A DNA stretch of 64,000 nt from Sceloporus undulatus (Eukaryota > Chordata > Lepidosauria > Squamata > Phrynosomatidae), in contig NC_056524.1 in NCBI RefSeq assembly GCF_019175285.1, forward strand, positions 101,774,921 to 101,838,920, read 5' to 3'. Made by a program: the position numbers and the translations under genes. Position 1 is the first letter of the stretch. Every line of letters begins with the position of its first letter. Below the pieces are notes generated by a model that saw nothing but the letters and a program-made list of their open reading frames with translations, had not been told where the DNA came from and did not search any database. This document shows positions 56,330 to 64,000 of this stretch, piece after piece.

Positions 56330-56598
56330 TTCTTTCTTTTCTCATATTTCAGTTTAAATGGGGATTTTCTGGACAACTGTGGCACATTTTTGCAAATCTG
56401 GTTCACCATTTTTTGCCATCAATCAGTTAACCATTTCTTAAAGGCTCCTATGTTTCGTAATAGAGACATTGAGCAAGTACAGCACAGCAAGAAGATAAAA
56501 GGGTCTTCCTTGTGACACTAAAGAAAGGTTTCTGCCTTGATACGTTTAAAACCACACAATCATCAAGCAGGACTTGTGTGAGAAAGCAGTGGAAAAGG
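56330..56598 (+). promoter_or_regulatory. Promoter and 5'UTR of unit D
   Basis: Nearly identical in order to 13370-13644 before unit B. TATA-like GATAAAAG at 56494-56501, 98 bp before the ATG. It directly abuts intron 2 sequence of unit C on the left, so the C/D junction has almost no spacer. Confidence 0.5.
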
Positions 56599-56664
56599 AT
56601 GGATTCTGAAGAAGAAATGCTTAAAAGCTTATTTCAGCAACAACATGGATTTTTAATTTCAAAG
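56599..56664 (+). CDS. Unit D exon 1
   Basis: [20 protein letters not shown] plus SK, the same protein as unit B exon 1. ATG with A at -3 and G at +4. Donor gtaaga. Confidence 0.87.
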
Positions 56665-59600
56665 GTAAGATCAGTAGATAATGTCCATGAAAATGTTAGA
56701 GCATTAAAAATGATCAAAGCTTCACTTTTTTTAGTGAATGTGTGGTAGAAAAATAATCTGCCTTTTGCTTCATATTTAGTTAGTTATTTGATTTCTATGC
56801 TGCCTTCCTCCCTTTAAGGACCGAAGGTGACTCACAGATAAGATATGTAAACTCTCAATAAATTCAAAAATTCACATTTTTTGTTACGCTGCTGATACAT
56901 CTTGGAGCCCAGAGGGTCACATGTGCATCCCATGCTTTACTTGTTAACTCATAGGATTCCTTGATTCACTTCCCACAGGGTTGTTCTAAAGCTGCTGCTG
57001 GGGCTGCCAGAGAAAAGAGCCAGGTACATTAGGGCTGGCAGGGAGGAAATAAAAGGCTTTCTGGTGACTCTCTCTCGGTAAAGAGCATTACTCGGAAGTG
57101 TAACTTTGTGTGTGAAATCCCCACCCAAAGGAAGGAGTATGTGCATGTTTGTAGGTACAGTTGTCGTTGTGTGTCTTCAAATTGCTCCTACATATGATAT
57201 CTCAAAGCAAATCTATCATGGGGTTATCTTGGCATGATTTGTTCAGAGGGAAGTTGCTAGCACGTTGGTTGGCAGGACTTGCCCAAAGTCACCCAGTAGG
57301 TTTTCATGGCTGAGATTCAAACTCTGGTCTCCAGAAGTCCTAGTCCAGCACTCAGACCAATCACACTAACTCTCATGATGGATATATATGTATCACACTA
57401 ACTCTCATGATGCTCATATATATCCATCAAGTCAGTACAGTTGGCCCTCCTTATACACAGATTTTTTTATACACGGATTCAAGCATCCACGACTTGAAAA
57501 TATTCCAAAAAAGTAAAAATTTCAAGTATCAAATCTTGATTTTTTTCCATTTTATATAAGGGACACCATTTTGCTATGCCATTCTATTTAATGGGACTTG
57601 AGCATACACGGATTTTGTTATTCACGGGGTTCCTGGAACCAAACCCAGTGGATAATAAGGGTCCACTGTATAATAGGCAAGCAGGCACCTCTGTGAGCTC
57701 AAAACTGGTGGGGTTGCAAGGATTTTATCTTTAGTATATGATATTGTTTTGTTTTATTGTTTTGTCCTTGATTATGGATGCTATTCCATCTATTTTTGGC
57801 ACACAGCTCGGGATGGCACACATATCAACTGGAGAATTTCCTTTTGCCAAAAGATAACACCATTCATCTCTTCCATGTCTTAATGAGCAATTCTATTACC
57901 CCTACAGTTCATATGAAGTCCAAACCCCTTTAGAGTTCACATGGAGTTCAAACGTTTTCTTTCTAACATTGCTAACTAATTCTTTTTATATATGCATGTG
58001 TGTTATTAACTCTCTCTCCCTCTCTCTCTGTTGAATCCAAATATTACTTCTCTCACAAACTGTTTTTCTACTTTGACAATCCTCTCTTAGAGGAGTTCAA
58101 AAAGTTTGTGTTTCTGCCTCATTCATGGAATTTACAGGGCTCTTGATGAAGACCTTCTCCCATTGCAGGTCTTCCTCTTTATTCCAACCATACATTGCAA
58201 CATTTTACAAATGAAAACTGGGGAACATGGGGCCATACAACAGCAGAACATGGTAATAATAGCAAAAGTTACTAATGAGGAAGAATGCACAAGCTATGGG
58301 GAGCTGCAGTAGTTTGCTTTTTCCTGAGCCCACTGGGAAGGTCAAGTACCTGCACCCTCTGCTTTTATCCTCTCTCTCTCTGGGTTGCAGTACTGAGCGA
58401 AGAAACCACATCACTTTGAACTCAGTTTACAGCAACCTCAGTAAACTGAGGATAAAGAACAAAAGTGGAGGGGAGAGAGAAACTGGGACATTTTAAATGA
58501 CATATTAAAAAGTGGCTGATGGGAACTGCAGAGATTTGAATAGGACCTTCCACCATCCTCTTGATTTAGCAGTAGTTTTTGTGTAACAAAAGCATCTCCT
58601 GTCTTCCTTAAAGGTGTCCATATTTTAGTACTGTATTGTATTTGGTCACTGTTACTCTATAAACAAAGAATGTTTGTTAGTCTGTTACAAATTTTAAAAT
58701 GGGTCTTATCAGCAGCAACAGAAAGAAAATGAACCTTTATAACTGCCAAGTATCTGAACACATTATTCCTTTTGTTTGCAGATTATGTTTACTGCCTGTG
58801 AATTGGGAGTATTTGATCTGCTGTTGGAGTCTGAAGAAACCCTGACCTCCACAGTTATCGCTGAACGCCTGGGCACCAGCCATGTAGGAATGGAGAGGCT
58901 GCTGGAGGCCTGTGTGGGTTTAAAGTTACTAAGAATTGAGAAGAAGGACAATGAAGGTAACCATATCAGAGGAAGGAAGCAACTTGGGTTGCCTCTTGGG
59001 GCCAGTCTATATTTGTGTATTTTATGCAAATTTGCAATTTCGGTCAGTCACACAGTATTTAAAAAAACAGATGTAGACAAATGCACTCCTGATTCCATTA
59101 TCACGTATCCCCCCCAGTAACAGCCATCTGCCCATCTGGCCGACCACCCGCTTGCCCTCTGCCATGCAAGGACATCCACACAGCTGATAATGCTACAGTA
59201 AAAGTATGGCTATTTGCTTTCTACCAGGAGAATTTTCATTGTGTAGACTGGCCCTTGGTGACCATATGCTACATTCATTAGTAGTAGGATTGTCAGTTCA
59301 CGATCACCTAGGCCCTGAGGCTACTAGGCCAAACTTTGTTACCTAGGGAAGCCCCTGGTTATCTTCAGGGACTGGGATGATCATCCTCAGGTTCTGGGAT
59401 GATCATCAAGTACTAGCCACAGTTGCTCACAGCTTGCCATTCAAACACACAAAGAGATAACATATATTTTCCCATTTGGATATTAAGCCTTAGTTAAAGG
59501 AGCCGTTCACAGATCAATATGATATGAGGGGATTCTTCCCTCTCCTCTCCTTAGGGAGACAAGATAAGGAACCTTTAAATCTAGCCCACTTGCTCCTAGC

Positions 59601-62600
59601 CAAATGCTGGATTCAGATGGGCTCAGAGGCTGAGCCATTCTGATACAATGACTGGAATGAAAGGAGGAAACTAAGGGACAGTACAGATGGGCGATTTGCA
59701 CCGTTCTGATGATGAACTAGGGCTAGATGAGGCTGGGCATTTACAGTCTGGTGGCATGCTGCCATCATGAGTCACCCCTGTCCACATGGTAGGGGTGCCA
59801 TGATTATGTGAGCATGGTGCAGTGCCCAAACAATGCTGGCTGGAAGGGGTGCATTCACAGCAAGTGAACGCACCAATCACGCCCGATCCAGGAAGCTGCT
59901 TTCAGCAGCTTCTTTTTGCTCCTGAGGGGGAGTGAATCATTGCTGTACCATTTGGGTGATGCGGCAACAATCCGGGCCAAACAGGGGCAGCATTTCGCCA
60001 CCCATCTGTTCAGCCCCTATGTAAGTAAATCATGATCCACCTAAAGCATGTTGGCAGGTTTCAGCAACCTATGATTTAATCCTTGCAAATTTCCCCTTGC
60101 CTAGACTGGAGATGATCACTGAAAACTGGAGTCTCAGAACAAGGCCTTGAGATCTGGCAACCCTTTGTTATCTTCAGGTTATTTATGACATGGGATTTTC
60201 TGGGGAAAATACGTTCAAAGGGATTTGGCTGTGCCTTCCTATGAAGCTGAAAGAGTATGACTTTCCCTAGATCTCCCAGTGGGTTTCCATGACTGAGCAG
60301 GCATTTGAACCCTGATACCCTGAGTGGTAATTCAGTGGAAGAGCAGACAGCTGGGAAGGAGCGGCTCAAGGCTGCTCTGGCCACTATCAGGCTGGGATCA
60401 CGGCGACTGCATGGCCTACTGCCAAAGCTGCATCATCAGGAGCAGGATTATCCTGGCTCATTTTTGCTTTGGTCCTAAAGACTAGAGTGCGGCATAAGAG
60501 TGGCTTTGGGCTGCATTGGGAGTGTGCATCGTTTAAATGTCACACCCACAAAGTAGCTGAAAGCCGCTCCCCCCCCCCCCCACACCTGTCTGGGTTCACA
60601 GTGCTCAAACCACTACACCACACTGGCTCTCCCTACTTGTTACCTATCTGTTATTTTCCTTCTATCAGGATTTTACAACATAATGTTTTGTCTTGTTTAT
60701 TTTAAGGTCTTTATGGAAACACTGAACTTGCTAATCTCTGCCTTGCTAAATCAAGCCCAAAGTCCCAGTATCAATACATGAAGTTACTCTCTGATATCTC
60801 CTATCCAAGTTTGCAATACTTGGCAGAAGCTGTAAGGTGAGGAATAAACACAGCCTCTCAAGGGTGGGAACTTTGCTATGTGCTGTGAAGTTAATTTTGT
60901 CTCATAGCAATATGTATGAGTGTAGGGCAGGGGTAGGCAACCTTTTTGAACCGGGGGCCAGGTTGCTGTCCCTCAAACAACTGGGGGGGCCAAAGCCAAT
61001 AAATAAATAAATAAATAATGTTTTAAATGTTTAAATAAATAAATAAACCGGGACAAATGTAGGACAAAATTTTCAAATTGTGGACACTTTTTTTTAAAAA
61101 AGTGGAGGACACGCGAAAAAATTAGCTGATTTTTTAAAAAATGTTAATATAAATGCATGTTTCTGAGGCTTCTATAGACAATTGCCCCTGCGCGCGAGAG
61201 GCCAAAGGCCCCGGCGGCAATCGGCGGCAGGACCGGGCTGGGGCCGGTCCCAAGGCCTCGCTGGGCCGCATCTGGCCCGCGGGCCACAGGTTGTCTACCC
61301 CTGGTGTAGGGTGATGAAATGCCCCTAATACTTTTACCAGAATCTATTCTGCTGCATCCCAGGAGTGGCCTCTTGCCCAGAGAGTAGGTTGAACATCAGG
61401 ACAATCAAATGATGTGGCACAACTATCTTTCAGACAGAGCCATACTTTTTCATGATCTGTGCAGTCAAAGGCTTTGATATAATCAATAAGCACAGGGTGA
61501 TTTTCTTCTGAAATACTTTGTTATGCTTGATTAGCCAACCTATTTTTGCAATATGACTCCTAGTACTTCTCTTTCAAACTCTAGCTTGAATATCTATCAT
61601 TTGTTACTTTGTGTATGGTAAAATCTCCCACTCCCTCCCCTCCTTTCCAATCAATTCCCTCCCCTCATGCCCTCACAATGCTTCCTGCCCATGTTTCTTG
61701 AACTCTGGTGTTACACATCACATCAGAGTCAATATAATGTGAGAATATGACATTGGGTTTGATATTTATGCTATCTAATTTTCAAGTAATTGAAATAGTG
61801 TTATATTTCAGGGAAGGAAAAAACCAGATTCAATCAGTGTTTGGCACTTCAGAAAAAGATTGGTTTAAGGTCAACTGCAGGTAAAAGTAGTTTGTTTTGT
61901 GTTTGCTGCCTGAAGATATTTTCTGCAAAGTGATATAATTCTTGTGTACATATTGCAGTAGGAAGTAAATTTCTATACCGCATATCAGCACCTCATAAGC
62001 AGTTTACAATGTGTAAGCTAATTACCCCCAACAAGCTGGGTACTCATTTTAGTGATCTCGGGAAAGATGCTAGGCTGAGTCAGGGTTGAGCCCTTGGCTG
62101 GTATTGCACTTGCAACCTTGTGATTTGTGAGTGGCTCCTGGTGCAAAACATAATATAAAATATTATATTTTATAATACAATATATAAAATATGCAAAATA
62201 TAGGGACCAGGAATACACTCTACCTCAAGGAGACAGAGGGGCTGTACAGACGGGGGTGGGATGCCGCACCTTTTTGCCCTGGATTGGGGCAACGGCAATC
62301 GATCTTTTTGCGTCTTGGAATGGGCATCATGGGCGTGCTGGTGGGCCCTTCTGATGCCCCTGTCGTGCTGCACTGTTTGAGTGCTGCACCAGAAGTACGT
62401 CATCATGGCGCACACCATCTAGAAGGGTGTGCACCAAAGCCATTAGGGTGTGGAGCATGCGGATGCTAAGCCTTCACCATGCCCACAGGCCAGCACAATG
62501 TTTTTTAAACAGAGGCTGGGTGGCCATCTGTTGGGGGTGCTTTTAATGGTATTCCTGCTTGGTAGGGAGTTGGACTTGATATCCTTTAGGTGTCTTCCAA

Positions 62601-62819
62601 CTCTATGATTTTCTGATTCTGTGAATCTGCAGTTGTATATCAGAATTTGTATGCAGTCATTTTTTCTGTTTTATTTTCCATTCTGATTTTGATTTTCTAG
62701 TTCAAAGGAAGAGCTGCAAAGATTCTCCAGTGCCATGGAGGATGCTTGGAGTCTGTATGGTGAGGATGTAATGTCTGCATTGGATCTGTCTTGTTTCCAT
62801 GTGGTTTGTGATTTGGGAG
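56599..62819 (+). CDS. ASMT-like O-methyltransferase, unit D (exons 1-5; 3' part outside window)
   Basis: Exons: 56599-56664, 58782-58956, 60707-60836, 61812-61880 and 62701-62819. All are open, with AG/GT borders and the phases of units A and B. The five exons cover about 186 residues: the N-terminal winged-helix/dimerisation part and the start of the SAM domain (VVCDLGG). The intron 5 sequence at the window end matches the stretch just before exon 6 in units A and B, so exon 6 should begin within about 50 bases past 64000. The catalytic residues are therefore not visible. Predicted cytosolic SAM-dependent O-methyltransferase; whether it is the orthologue of ASMT or a lizard-specific paralogue cannot be settled here. 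Confidence 0.87.
57158..57385 (-). repeat. tRNA-derived SINE
   Basis: Plus strand reads 'cgttgtgtgtcttcaaattg' (the BovB-like tail) to 'actctggtctccagaagtcc' and 'ccagcactcagaccaatcac' (tRNA head, complement). Followed by a short 'actaactctcatgatg' repeat. Confidence 0.7.
57438..57668. mobile_element. Tigger (Tc1/mariner) MITE with TA duplication
   Basis: CAGTTGGCCCTCCTTAT at the left and 'ataagggtccactg' at the right, flanked by TA at 57436-57437 and 57669-57670. Internal 'ggttcctggaaccaaaccc' is typical of this family. Absent from the matching place in units B and C. Confidence 0.85.
58782..58956 (+). CDS. Unit D exon 2
   Basis: IMFTACELGVFDLLLESEET, LTSTVIAERLGTSHVGM and LLEACVGLKLLRIEKKDNE. 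175 nt, acceptor tttgcag, donor gtaacc. Starts in phase 0 and ends in phase 1. Confidence 0.88.
59675..60017. mobile_element. MITE with GGGxC...ACAGATGGG ends
   Basis: Left end GGGACAGTACAGATGGG, and right end read inward GGGGCTGAACAGATGGG. Flanks TAA and TAT. A relative starts at 62238 (GGGGCTGTACAGACGGG). The ends recall those of the MITEs in unit A. Confidence 0.6.
60707..60836 (+). CDS. Unit D exon 3
   Basis: [20 protein letters not shown] to YLAEAVR. 130 nt, acceptor ttttaag, donor gtgagg. Confidence 0.87.
60928..61303. mobile_element. hAT MITE with 8-bp target duplication (intron 3, unit D)
   Basis: CAGGGGTAGGCAACCT start and CAGGTTGTCTACCCCTG end. Perfect 8-bp duplication GTGTAGGG at 60920-60927 and 61304-61311. 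Same family as 32698-33087 but an independent insertion. Confidence 0.92.
61420..61620 (-). repeat. BovB reverse-transcriptase fragment
   Basis: The minus strand reads DYIKAFDC near 61460-61500, the RT motif of BovB. Highly diverged; lies in intron 3 of unit D. Confidence 0.5.
61812..61880 (+). CDS. Unit D exon 4
   Basis: [20 protein letters not shown] then NC and the split Ser codon. 69 nt, acceptor atttcag, donor gtaaaa. Confidence 0.85.
61955..62115 (-). repeat. L2-type LINE 3' end
   Basis: 'tttctataccgcatatcagc', 'gtttacaatgtgtaagcta' and 'caacaagctgggtactcatt' form the characteristic terminal block of squamate L2-like elements. Confidence 0.55.
62238..62500. repeat. MITE fragment, GGGGCTGTACAGACGGG end
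   Basis: Only the left end is clear; the right end appears lost where a CR1 3' end begins. Related to 59675-60017. Confidence 0.45.
62505..62625 (+). repeat. CR1 LINE 3' end fragment
   Basis: 'aggctgggtggccatctgtt', 'tgcttggtagggagttggac' and 'cttccaactctatgatt', as at the 3' end of the CR1 at 29690-29806. Confidence 0.8.
62701..62819 (+). CDS. Unit D exon 5
   Basis: SKEELQRFSSAMEDAWSLYG to VVCDLGG, last codon split. 119 nt, acceptor ttttctag, donor gtaagt. Confidence 0.87.
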
Positions 62820-64000
62820 GTAAGTAGCAGAAATTCTCAGCTGCCTTTCTTTCTTTCTTTGGAGTTTGAATCCCTATTGACTTGAGGGGTGACCTCTCAG
62901 GTTGCCTTTCATTCCTGTGATTCTTTGACATTAAAAGTGGTAGTAACCCCCATACCACTGTACATTCTATAATTACTTTAATACACAGTATTTTCTTTAT
63001 TCAAGATTCAGCATGTTGTAGTGGTTAGAGCATTGGACTATAACTCTGGACAGTAGGGTTCAATTCACTGCTGAACTACTGTTAGACCTTGGGCAAGTCA
63101 TACACTCCCAGCATCAGAGGAAGCAAAAGGCAGATCTCTGAACAAATATTGCCAAGAAGATCCTGTTATGGGTTCCGTTTATCTTAGGGTTTCTGACATT
63201 TCCTCCTCTGGCTATAGATTCAATTCTTCACTAATTTCATTCTGTAAGGAAGCAATTAGTATTTTTAGGAATTTCTTCTCAGTGGAAAAATAAATCTTCA
63301 AAAACTATTCATTTATTAACAGATTATTTGCCTTCCCTCTGCCTGCTCAAATCTGCCTTATCTTTACATGAAGTTTTCCTCTCTCTCTCTCCCTTGCTTT
63401 CTCTTTTTGAACAAAAAATGCATATTTTGTGTGGTATAGGTCCTGGACTGTAAAGATTCTTGTCTATCCAGGATTCACCTTGTCAGGGTTTCCTGACAAT
63501 TGAGAAGCACATTTTTCAACCATTTGCCAAATATTTTTTATAATATTCTTTCTATCTCTAATTCTGGAAAACTTCCACCAATGGATAAACCGAACCTGAT
63601 ATTAGCCACATGTGCTGAACTCAGCAGTGACAGACCTTTGAAATAAGGACTCTGTGATAAATTTCTCTAGCATACCTAGTGGTAGCAAGCCATGTTCTTT
63701 CTTTATTGTTAACGAGCTGACTAGAATTTAAGACAACCTCAAGAATTAGAGACTATGACTTCCTTCATCAGGTCTATCCATCTGTGATGCAATGTACTTC
63801 TTTTCCTACTGCCTTCTATCTTACAGAGCATTTTTGTCTTTTCTAGTAAGTCGCATCTTCTCTTTACGTTTTAATAATCTGTGACTCTAGTCTTGAAAGA
63901 AATTGAATTTATTGAATGAAATTTCATGCAGAAAGTTTAGGAAGAAGTTCAAAAGACATAAAATAATTGTGTGTAGTTTTGTTTGTTTTATTTCCCATTC
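62820..64000. other. Unit D intron 5 (runs off the window)
   Basis: SINE at 63005-63200 and minus-strand BovB remnant at 63722-63870, both in the positions seen in units A and B. The last bases 'tttgttttatttcccattc' match the lead-in to exon 6 of unit B. Confidence 0.65.

Larger units (their letters stand above)
49600..56330 (+). pseudogene. ASMT-like unit C: remnant with exon 2 only
   Basis: 49600-49950 matches the promoter region of units B and D, but the sequence then jumps into intron 1 ('aaaactggtggggt', compare 57701), so exon 1 has been deleted. 52200-52560 and 54000-54337 match intron 1 of unit D. Exon 2 (54338-54512) is open. 54571-54640 and 56150-56330 match intron 2, and then the unit D promoter begins. 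Exons 3-8 are absent. No product is expected, though exon 2 keeps good splice sites. Confidence 0.75.
56665..58781. other. Unit D intron 1
   Basis: Holds an L2-type 3' end remnant (56780-56870), a minus-strand tRNA SINE (57158-57385) and a Tigger MITE (57438-57668). The rest (57700-58780) is colinear with units B and C. No further gene seen. Confidence 0.6.

Noticed and set aside
1-64000. Retrovirus or Polinton coding regions
   Set aside because: All long reverse-transcriptase frames are LINE types (L1, CR1, L2, BovB); no gag, protease, integrase, envelope or capsid-like frame was recognised.

Overview
This is vertebrate nuclear DNA, almost certainly from a squamate reptile (a lizard is likeliest). 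The genes are spread over many small exons, and the repeats are those typical of lizards: BovB/RTE, CR1, L2 and L1 LINEs, tRNA-derived SINEs including a Sauria-like one, and many short hAT, Tigger and other non-autonomous DNA transposons. No microbial features are present. Identifications come from reading the sequence, with no database search.

The only host genes recognised are a head-to-tail, plus-strand array of paralogues related to acetylserotonin O-methyltransferase (ASMT/HIOMT, the last enzyme of melatonin synthesis). Four units are visible. Unit A (138-8493) has exons 3-8; its start lies left of the window. Unit B (13645-40331) has exon 1 and exons 3-8; exon 2 is not in the sequence and probably lies in the 25-N gap at 20053-20077. 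Unit C (about 49600-56330) is a remnant with only exon 2. Unit D (56599 to the window end) has exons 1-5, and exon 6 should start just beyond base 64000. Exon lengths (66, 175, 130, 69, 119, 138, 123, 209 nt) and phases agree between units and add up to a 342-residue protein, close to human ASMT (345).

Layout: 1-8.7 kb unit A, with three copies of one GC-rich MITE in its introns; 8.7-13.3 kb spacer with a GGA-rich minisatellite, a Sauria-like SINE and MITEs; 13.3-40.5 kb unit B, whose intron 1-2 region is swollen by an L1 (15.43-20.05 kb), the gap, and a CR1 (20.08-29.81 kb) that itself contains a roughly 5.2-kb Tigger-like element with tandem arrays (21.65-26.83 kb); 40.5-49.6 kb spacer with a partly duplicated flank, an L2 and a second L1; 49.6-56.3 kb remnant unit C with an L2; 56.3-64 kb unit D.

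The products are predicted to be S-adenosylmethionine-dependent small-molecule O-methyltransferases, but the family here departs from classic ASMT. The SAM-binding glycine motif reads DLGGCSD rather than DLGGGxG in units A and B, and unit A has also changed three residues at or beside the predicted catalytic site. The array looks like a fast-evolving birth-and-death cluster rather than the orthodox melatonin gene alone.
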